Shown here in pieces: positions 5,561 through 11,000 of a DNA stretch of 12,512 nt; position 1 is the stretch's first letter, and the number at the start of each line of letters is the position of its first letter. The DNA is from Candidatus Latescibacterota bacterium (GTDB taxonomy: Bacteria; Latescibacterota; 4484-107; B68-G9): assembly GCA_012961755.1 (NCBI GenBank), contig DTYS01000185.1, positions 1 to 12,512 of the forward strand, in the 5' to 3' direction. The position numbers and the translations under genes are program-made. The notes below the pieces were generated by a model. That model did no database searches and had not been told where the DNA came from. It saw only the letters and a list, made by a program, of their open reading frames with translations.

Positions 5561-7312
5561 TCAGAACTTATGGGTGAAGTTCATGGTTATGTTCCAGCGG
5601 ACCTTCGCCTTGCCCCAGAACCGTTGCACCGTCCTGCTCAAGTTCACGTTCAGTGTGTTGGACCCTCCGGGGGCATAGCCCACGTTCGTACGGAACCCAC
5701 TTGAGCCCGATATGTCCGTCCTTCCGGCCGTGCTCTGACGCCTCCTGTCCCACGAGTAGGAGAAGGAGAGGGGGACCGAACTTGCCAGGGGATAGGAACA
5801 GGATATCCCGAAGGTATGCGAGGCGTCCTCCCTGGTCACGGCCTGGAAAGGTCTCCCCCTCCGTACGTACAGGACTCCGCTGTCCCCTGTCCTGAAGTTG
5901 TAGTTGCTCCCTAAGGATAGCTTACCCAAGGGAAGGGTGACGCGCACCGAGGCCGAGACCCTCCTGTCCACGGTACTTTTGGGAGATTCGGGGTCGTCGT
6001 AGTCGTATTCCTTATAATCTGCCCTTATCTCGTACCTCTGGGAGACCGAAGCCTTCCAAACCTTATAGCTTAGATCTGCCGAGATGGAATACTGTCTGCT
6101 CCAGTTGTTCCCCGCTGAGCGCTTCGAGGAAAGGTAGACCGTATGGCTCTGGTGGGTGCTGAAGGTGCAGGTCAACCTAAGTCCGTCGGAGCTGTGCCTG
6201 TACGAGAGCCTCAGGTCGTGGGTCAGGTGGTCCCAATCGTTGTACTCCTTGGGGTCAGGGGTGTCTATGCGGCGGATCTCGGAGGAGAGGAAGGCGGTCA
6301 TGGAGTCCGAGGGGGAGATGCCGAAGCCGGCCTGCAGGACCATATGGAGGTCCCGGGTGAACTTGTCCAGGGAATATCTGACCGCATCCCAAAGTTCCCT
6401 CTCGTAGGAGACCCTGTACGACATCGGCCACCTTCCCCCTAAGAAAGACCACGAAAGTCCCCCCTCCAGCCTCCAGCTACTCACCTTCCTGTCCGAACCG
6501 AACTTCGCGCTCGTGGAATCCCTGCTGGCACTGTCCTCCATCTTCCGGTACGAATAGCTCCCCTTCAGGTCGGAAAGCTTAAGGCCTGCGAACTTTACAG
6601 GAGAAAAACTTAAGCTTATATTGCGGGAGCGGTTCCTCATGCTCTCCAGCAACCTCTGCTCCTTCCTTATTCGGTAGTACTTCCTAAGCTGACGGCTCTC
6701 GGAGAAGCTTAAGGAGGGTTTAATCCAGGCACTGTACCTGAGGGAGGCGTTTATGCTCACATTCTTGTCCTCCCTTTTAAGGGTGTTGCCACCCTTGGAG
6801 AAGGAGAAAGAGCCGCTCCAGTTCCTGCCGAGCTTCGGGGAAAGGGAGAAGTTGGTGCTGTAGGTCATCCCCCTGTCCTTGACTCCCATCCTACTGTCGG
6901 ATGTCCCCCCTGCCGATTGGGATATCCTCAAGATGGGGAGAGGCTTCCAGGATATGCTCGATGAGAAGTGCTGGGTGACGATGGGCCTCCTGTTCCTGGA
7001 GAGGTCGTCCTTCCTCCTGGTCGTGGAAACGTTCACGGAGAGGCGGAACCTTTCGGAGAACGGGTACGACAGGGATATGTTGGAGGAGTTGTCGTCCTGC
7101 CACCTGTCCCCCTCCTTCATCCGGTAAAGGGTGGAGGAAAGCCTGAAGGATGATGAGAGGGAAAGTTTCTCCCCGAGCTTCGGGTTGACGTTGAACCTAT
7201 GGGTCCAGTTGAACTTGTTCCACGTGCGGGAGAAGCCCAAGCGATATTCGGGCGCGCCTCGGGCCGTGGAGGTCCCCATGGACGCCCAGACCACGACCAT
7301 CATCAGGAACAT
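5561..7312 (-). CDS. Outer-membrane beta-barrel protein, large, family unknown
   Basis: This 583-aa protein opens with a hydrophobic stretch MFLMMVVVWASMG and a likely signal-peptidase site after STARGA (about residue 20). The rest is dense in 9-12-residue alternating polar/hydrophobic segments (for example LSLSSSFRLSSTL, NISLSFSPV, KASVSQRYEIRADY), with charged turns and no hydrophobic helix. It ends in phenylalanine (MNFTHKF), the usual BAM-recognition residue of outer-membrane barrels. I estimate two dozen or more strands. It is unusually rich in Arg, Ser and Lys. The signal peptide lacks the usual basic residue before the hydrophobic core, and no earlier start is possible because an in-frame TGA lies two codons upstream. 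The start at 7312 follows GGAGTGA. It directly follows the CsgG-like gene (3 nt), suggesting joint work at the outer membrane. Specific function unknown. Confidence 0.85.
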   Translation of the reverse strand: MFLMMVVVWASMGTSTARGAPEYRLGFSRTWNKFNWTHRFNVNPKLGEKLSLSSSFRLSSTLYRMKEGDRWQDDNSSNISLSYPFSERFRLSVNVSTTRRKDDLSRNRRPIVTQHFSSSISWKPLPILRISQSAGGTSDSRMGVKDRGMTYSTNFSLSPKLGRNWSGSFSFSKGGNTLKREDKNVSINASLRYSAWIKPSLSFSESRQLRKYYRIRKEQRLLESMRNRSRNISLSFSPVKFAGLKLSDLKGSYSYRKMEDSASRDSTSAKFGSDRKVSSWRLEGGLSWSFLGGRWPMSYRVSYERELWDAVRYSLDKFTRDLHMVLQAGFGISPSDSMTAFLSSEIRRIDTPDPKEYNDWDHLTHDLRLSYRHSSDGLRLTCTFSTHQSHTVYLSSKRSAGNNWSRQYSISADLSYKVWKASVSQRYEIRADYKEYDYDDPESPKSTVDRRVSASVRVTLPLGKLSLGSNYNFRTGDSGVLYVRRGRPFQAVTREDASHTFGISCSYPLASSVPLSFSYSWDRRRQSTAGRTDISGSSGFRTNVGYAPGGSNTLNVNLSRTVQRFWGKAKVRWNITMNFTHKF

Positions 7313-7315
7313 CCT

Positions 7316-8206
7316 TCACTCCGGCCTAAGCTCGTTGCCCTTCTCCGCCCTTCCCCTCACGAGCCTCGCCTTGGACAGGTGCGGCGCCTTCACCTCGGTG
7401 ACCTGTACCTCCCCGACCTTCTTCGCGTCCGCCCTTCCGAGGACCTCGCCCGTCACCGGATCCCTTATTATCTCCCCTTCCTTGTACACCCAGAACCTAT
7501 CTCCGGGCCGGACGCCGTCTTCGTACCCGAGGTTGAGGTACACGACCCCGTCCTCCACTAAGACCACTAAGGCCTTCCTCCGGAGGTGTTCCGAGGCCGG
7601 AAGGACCTTACCCAACTCCGTCACGAACCCCGCGATGGCCTCCTCCAAGGCCCTCCCCAAGATCGTCCTCCTGAACTCCTCCGAGCCGAACTTTAATTCC
7701 CCTATCCCGTAGAACTGTCTATCCTTCTCAGGCCTCCTTCCGAGGAGGCTGAGCCCCAGGTCCCTGTCGTTCACATCTCCCTCGCCCTTGAGTTCCCCCA
7801 TCACCCTTCCGTCCACGGCCCTTACGAGCTTCCCCTTAAGTTCAACATCCGAGGAGTAAGACCAGTACCCTCCCAACATCCTCGCCCCGACCATGAACCT
7901 TGATAGGGAGAACCTCTCTATGCTCCCGACGATGAGGTAATCCACGTCCAGCTCCCTCCCCACCGCGGTCAGGGTGTCCTTAGGACACTTCTCCGCCCTC
8001 CTCTCTAAGAGGGCCACTACGGTGTCCATGGAGACGACCGAATATCCTCCACGCTCCCCTATGCGTTCTACCAATATCCTCGGGATCTCCACCCTTATGT
8101 CCCAGGGACCGCTGAAGCTGGTCCTATCCTCGAAGGGCAGCACCGCTATACGATAGGCTCCTTCCGCACCCATCCAGAGCAACAGGACCGACAGAAGGAC
8201 CTGCAT
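7316..8206 (-). CDS. Secreted CsgG/TolB-N-like protein with FlgT-C-like C-terminal domain
   Basis: The 296-aa product has a short signal peptide (hydrophobic LLSVLLLWMGAEGA, cleavage near 17). A CsgG-like alpha/beta domain follows: RIAVLPFEDRT (19-29), a helix with IPRILVERIGERGGYSVVS (41-59), and then AVGRELDVDYLIVGSIERFS (81-100). The C-terminal part, VVYLNLGYEDGVRPGDRFWVY (221-241) followed by IRDPVTGEVLG (247-257) and VGEVQVTEV, looks like the beta domain of FlgT-C and related periplasmic proteins. CsgG forms an outer-membrane secretion pore and is a lipoprotein; this protein has no lipobox cysteine, so it is more likely periplasmic or pore-associated. It starts at ATG 8206, after an exceptionally strong ribosome site. 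It is followed in the same frame by the barrel gene after TGA-AGG. Envelope assembly or export is inferred, not shown. Confidence 0.85.
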   Translation of the reverse strand: MQVLLSVLLLWMGAEGAYRIAVLPFEDRTSFSGPWDIRVEIPRILVERIGERGGYSVVSMDTVVALLERRAEKCPKDTLTAVGRELDVDYLIVGSIERFSLSRFMVGARMLGGYWSYSSDVELKGKLVRAVDGRVMGELKGEGDVNDRDLGLSLLGRRPEKDRQFYGIGELKFGSEEFRRTILGRALEEAIAGFVTELGKVLPASEHLRRKALVVLVEDGVVYLNLGYEDGVRPGDRFWVYKEGEIIRDPVTGEVLGRADAKKVGEVQVTEVKAPHLSKARLVRGRAEKGNELRPE

Positions 8207-8213
8207 CCCTGGC

Positions 8214-8224
8214 TCACCTCCTTA
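8214..8224 (-). promoter_or_regulatory. Very strong Shine-Dalgarno of the csgG-like gene
   Basis: The mRNA reads UAAGGAGGUGA, an 11-nt match to the usual anti-Shine-Dalgarno tail of 16S rRNA, 7 nt before the AUG at 8206. The last three bases are also the larA-like stop codon (8214-8216). The site supports this start and suggests that the CsgG-like protein is made at a higher rate than its upstream neighbour. Confidence 0.85.
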
Positions 8225-9482
8225 TTACTGGCAATACGTAGGGACCCTCGGGGAGGACAGCAAGCTTGGCCGAGGGACCATATCCCTTAAGGGCCCCGGC
8301 CAGGGCTTCCTCCAAAGAGGGAAAGGGTCGGACCCAGGCCCTCACATCCTCCGGGTCCACCCCTTCCGAGAAGAAGAAGGCTTCGGCCTTCCTAAGGGCC
8401 CTGCAGAGCTCCTCGGCCTGCCACTGGTCCACCACGAAGAAATCCTCCCTCCAGATCTCCCTCATAAGTCCTTCCGGGGTCATCGTCCTTATGAGCTCCG
8501 AGAACTCCGGACCTCCGAGCCCCTCCTCACACCTCGCTGCCAGGACTATCGTCCCTCCCTCCTTGACCGCCGGGAGGGCTGCGGTGTAACCCTTGATCGC
8601 CTGGTAGAAGGTGAGGTCCAGGGGATAACCCGCTGAGGTCGTGAGCACGACATCGACGGGCTCCGGCAGGACCACCTCCACCTGGCGTCTGACGAACCTT
8701 ACGGCCTCGAGGTGAGCTTCCTCTAAATCTCCTGCGAAGATGCCGGTTATCCTCCTGTCCTCGCTGAGGCTGACGTTCAGTATGAAGTCCACCCCCACCA
8801 TATGGGCCATCTCTAGGACCTCCTCGTGGAATGGGTTGTCCTCCAAGGCGCCCTCCACGGCCCTGGGATGCTCCAAGACCTTCGGACCGTGCATCATCCT
8901 AACCGTCTCGAGCCCCGCTATCCCAGGACATATCGATTTCCTCCCCCCCGAGAAGCCTGCCATGAGGTGGGGTTCCACCAGGCCCGTGAGCACCTTGAAC
9001 TCGGCCCTTACGTACTCCCTGTCTATCCACACAGGGGTCCCCCTGGACGTGTGCCCTACCAGTACTTGCTCCTCCCGGACCCGTGCCCTGTGGTTCACGA
9101 CCCTGTAGTTCCTCACTATCTCCTCCCCCAAAAGCTCCACGAGCTCCTTCCCCTCGTTCGGCCTGTGGATGCCGGTGGCGACGAGTATGGTTATCCGATC
9201 CTTGGGGATACCGGCTTCCTCGAGGGCACCCAGCAGGGGTGGCAGGACGACGCTGTTGGGCACCGGACGTGTGATGTCCGACACAACCACGCACGTGCTT
9301 CCCTTACCCCTCACGAGCTCCCTTAAGGGTGGGGAGCCTATGGGGTCCTCCAACGCCCTAGCGACCTTCCCCTCGGGGTCCTCCAAGGGGGGAAGGGGGT
9401 TCATGTGGAGCACACCTATAAGGTTCTCATCCGGAACCTCCACCCTGAGGCCCTCCCTGCCGTATCGAAGTTCGACTTCCAT
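8214..9482 (-). CDS. LarA-family nickel-pincer-nucleotide racemase/epimerase
   Basis: This 422-aa protein matches lactate racemase LarA (DUF2088 N-domain), which binds a covalent nickel pincer nucleotide. Residues expected for the cofactor and acid-base pair are in place: SDITRP (68-73), H106 in ATGIHRPN, H172 in GLVEPHLMAGFSGG, K182 in GRKSICPG (the thiocarbonyl-linked lysine), H198 in MMHGP, and YQAIKG (293-298). From memory these correspond to L. plantarum H108, H174, K184, H200, Q295 and K298. The substrate may be lactate, another 2-hydroxy acid or a sugar acid; family members differ. The cofactor makers LarB, LarC and LarE are not in the window. I chose ATG 9482 over an in-frame ATG 30 nt upstream because the family N-terminus (MEVELRYGREG) and GGGGAG six nt upstream agree. 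It is cytoplasmic. Confidence 0.92.
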   Translation of the reverse strand: MEVELRYGREGLRVEVPDENLIGVLHMNPLPPLEDPEGKVARALEDPIGSPPLRELVRGKGSTCVVVSDITRPVPNSVVLPPLLGALEEAGIPKDRITILVATGIHRPNEGKELVELLGEEIVRNYRVVNHRARVREEQVLVGHTSRGTPVWIDREYVRAEFKVLTGLVEPHLMAGFSGGRKSICPGIAGLETVRMMHGPKVLEHPRAVEGALEDNPFHEEVLEMAHMVGVDFILNVSLSEDRRITGIFAGDLEEAHLEAVRFVRRQVEVVLPEPVDVVLTTSAGYPLDLTFYQAIKGYTAALPAVKEGGTIVLAARCEEGLGGPEFSELIRTMTPEGLMREIWREDFFVVDQWQAEELCRALRKAEAFFFSEGVDPEDVRAWVRPFPSLEEALAGALKGYGPSAKLAVLPEGPYVLPVIRR

Positions 9483-9488
9483 AGCTAT

Positions 9489-9494
9489 CTCCCC
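9489..9494 (-). promoter_or_regulatory. Shine-Dalgarno that sets the larA-like start
   Basis: GGGGAG on the minus strand lies 6 nt before ATG 9482 and downstream of the alternative ATG at 9512. It therefore favours the shorter, 422-aa reading of the larA-like gene. The upstream ATG itself lies at the edge of the ceramidase-type remnant. Confidence 0.7.
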
Positions 9495-9504
9495 GTAAAG
9501 TTCC

Positions 9505-9666
9505 GAAAGCATCCTCCCTGTCCGGGATGTACCCTATATAGTCGTTCGCAAGCCCGACTATGTACGTAAACGGGGAGCGCTCCTTTATAAGGATGCCCCC
9601 GGCTATGACCATCTGGTCGTCACCCTTAACTTCGGCGGCTGCTCCCCTTACCTTCAAGGTCCCCAT
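9505..9666 (-). pseudogene. Fragment of a neutral/alkaline ceramidase-family protein
   Basis: The frame opened by ATG 9666 contains IKERSPFTYIVGLANDYIGY followed by IPDRE (residues 27-51). This is very like a conserved stretch near the end of the main domain of neutral/alkaline non-lysosomal ceramidase-type proteins (about 430 aa or longer), where I recall IKerSPF..TfVvgLANDYIGYIPtreaF. Only about 50 codons remain. The usual preceding part (LPGE...E.G) is absent. Similarity stops after DAF, and the frame then runs on inside larA to a stop at 9427. Its 5' end overlaps the last 41 nt of the NTPase gene in another frame. A GGGGGA sits six nt before ATG 9666, so the piece could still be translated as a 79-aa peptide. 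I read it as a remnant of a lost gene. A new small gene made from the scrap is the alternative. Confidence 0.6.
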
Positions 9667-10192
9667 GATGTCCCCCTATCTGCTCCGTAAGCCAACCCTT
9701 CACCTCCTCCAAAATCTCCCTTTCCTTGCCCTCTTTGACCTCCAGGACCCTTACATCGGACCTGGACCTTACCTCGTCCAAGAAGGGATGGGACTTCATC
9801 TGGATGGTCCCCAATACGGGCTTGCCGCTGTCCAAAGCTTTCCTCACCGCTTCCTTAAACCTTTCCGAGCAGAGTTCCATCGTGGCGACCTCGTCCACGA
9901 CTATAAGCTCCGCCTCGGCTATGGCCTTCTCCAAAGCCGCAACCCCTACCCTCTCCAGGTCCTCCACGTTCACCCCGTATCTGCCCACACGGCAAGGCGA
10001 ACCAAGGCCCTTCCGGGCCAAAGTCCCCTCCTCGCCGGAGAGGCTCCTTATCCTGAAACCGACCCTCCCACCTCCCTCCCTGACCTCCTGGGTGTAGAAC
10101 CCTCCCGCGCGGAGTTTCGTCCCCTCCAGGACCCGCATAAGCAGGGTGGTCTTGCCCACCCCAGGCCTTCCCGTCAGGAAGAGCGCTCCCAT
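9626..10192 (-). CDS. THEP1-type nucleoside-triphosphatase
   Basis: This 188-aa P-loop protein belongs to the NTPase_1/THEP1 family, which hydrolyses ATP, GTP and other NTPs in vitro and whose cellular role is unclear. Visible are Walker A GRPGVGKTT (8-16), GGFYTQEVRE (30-39) followed by GFRI, Walker B IVVDEVATMELCS (97-109) and GTIQMKSHPFLDEV (128-141). THEP1 proteins usually run about 170-180 aa. The last 15 residues here (GGHHGDLEGKGSSRRS) look non-homologous and are encoded where the gene runs into the ceramidase-type fragment, so the original stop may have been lost. The start ATG at 10192 overlaps the lpxH-like gene by 19 nt. The nearest good ribosome site, GGGGAGG, is about 14 nt away, so coupling to the upstream gene is likely. 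Cytoplasmic. Confidence 0.92.
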   Translation of the reverse strand: MGALFLTGRPGVGKTTLLMRVLEGTKLRAGGFYTQEVREGGGRVGFRIRSLSGEEGTLARKGLGSPCRVGRYGVNVEDLERVGVAALEKAIAEAELIVVDEVATMELCSERFKEAVRKALDSGKPVLGTIQMKSHPFLDEVRSRSDVRVLEVKEGKEREILEEVKGWLTEQIGGHHGDLEGKGSSRRS

Positions 10193-10893
10193 CTTCTGAG
10201 GGATACCTCCCCGTCCTCGAGCAAGGCGTACGTGAAGTTACGTATCCAGTCCCCGAGGACCACGAGGGCCTTCCTCCCGAACCTCCGGAACACCGGCATG
10301 TGCAGGTGCCCGAACATGACGAAGTCCGCCCCCTCCTCGAACTTCTCCTCCGCGGTGCGGACGAGGGTCTCCTTCACCGCATTGACTTTGGATAAGGATG
10401 TGGACTTAGCGACACGCGAGAGGGCGCCGGCCAGGAGCGCTCCTAGGTCCGGATGGATCAGTCCGAAGAGCTTTACCGAAATCGGATGGCGCAGGATGTA
10501 CCTGAAGGCCAGATATCCAAGCTTCCGAAGGAACTCGTCCCCGTGGGCTAAGAAAAGCTTCCTGCCCTGGTATCGAACCCAGACGGGACCGTCGATGACC
10601 TCGATACCCATCTCGTCGTATATGTACGGCCCGAGCCAGAAGTCGTGGTTCCCCCTTATGCAGGTGACCGAGGTCCCCGAGAGCACGAGGTCGTGAAGGA
10701 GGTGGAGGGTCCTCCAGCCGGTGCGGGGTACGACCGACCTATATTCGAACCAGAAGTCGAACAGGTCCCCTAAGATGTACAGGGCCTTCGCCCGTCCATC
10801 TACGTGTTCAAGGAACGACAGGAGACGTTCCTCCCTCGCTCCATCTCCTTCGCGGATGTGTGTATCGGAGATGAAGTACACCGAACTTGACAA
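10174..10893 (-). CDS. UDP-2,3-diacylglucosamine diphosphatase-like metallophosphoesterase (LpxH family)
   Basis: This 239-aa calcineurin-like phosphoesterase has the LpxH layout: SDTHI with D10 and H12, GDLFDFW (42-48) with D43, RGNHDFW (80-86) with N82 and H83, LFLAHGDE (113-120) and GHLHMP (195-200). These residues form the two-metal site. LpxH cleaves UDP-2,3-diacylglucosamine to lipid X at the inner face of the inner membrane during lipid A synthesis. The 239-aa length is typical. A helical region at about 120-170 corresponds to the family's lipid-binding cap. I chose the TTG start at 10893 because GGGGGAGGGGA lies just before it. A GTG at 10881 is possible, but it would be about 15 nt from that site. 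It heads the long operon and has its own promoter. The generic metallophosphoesterase alternative cannot be excluded, since no other lpx genes are in view. Confidence 0.87.
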   Translation of the reverse strand: MSSSVYFISDTHIREGDGAREERLLSFLEHVDGRAKALYILGDLFDFWFEYRSVVPRTGWRTLHLLHDLVLSGTSVTCIRGNHDFWLGPYIYDEMGIEVIDGPVWVRYQGRKLFLAHGDEFLRKLGYLAFRYILRHPISVKLFGLIHPDLGALLAGALSRVAKSTSLSKVNAVKETLVRTAEEKFEEGADFVMFGHLHMPVFRRFGRKALVVLGDWIRNFTYALLEDGEVSLRRWERSS

Positions 10894-10904
10894 TCCCCTC
10901 CCCC
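10894..10904 (-). promoter_or_regulatory. Shine-Dalgarno supporting the TTG start of the lpxH-like gene
   Basis: The minus strand reads GGGGGAGGGGA directly before TTG 10893. A short inverted repeat (CCCTGTGCAGGG, plus positions 10902-10913) overlaps its 5' edge, and a CTCCGGAG palindrome (10914-10921) lies next to it. Both could partly pair with the ribosome site. Confidence 0.6.
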
Positions 10905-10923
10905 TGCACAGGGCTCCGGAGAA

Positions 10924-10952
10924 AAGATAGTAAGAAGCCTCCCTGTACGCAA
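10924..10952 (-). promoter_or_regulatory. Putative promoter of the 11-gene minus-strand operon
   Basis: A -35 box TTGCGT (10947-10952), a 17-nt spacer and a -10 box TATCTT (10924-10929) lie in the 107-nt gap before the lpxH-like gene. The -10 box is identical to that of the right-hand tRNA promoter, and the spacing is the same as in both tRNA promoters. The leader to the TTG start would be about 25-30 nt. I see no T-run terminator hairpin for the upstream glycoside-hydrolase-like gene in this gap. Confidence 0.6.
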
Positions 10953-11000
10953 GAGGACTCGGTTTCCGGATATCGGGGACGGAATCGGAGCTCGCCGTAC

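Noticed and set aside
4653..5678. Plus-strand open frame of 341 codons
   Set aside because: It is the antisense shadow of nadE; the residues are Pro/Leu/Gly-rich without motifs, while the minus strand has a clear NadE.
9560..10696. Plus-strand open frame of 378 codons
   Set aside because: It is antisense to the NTPase and lpxH-like genes, both of which show intact catalytic motifs.
10953..11000. TTCCG/CGGAA pairing after the propeller gene as a terminator
   Set aside because: The stem is only 5 bp with an 11-nt loop and is not followed by a T-run.
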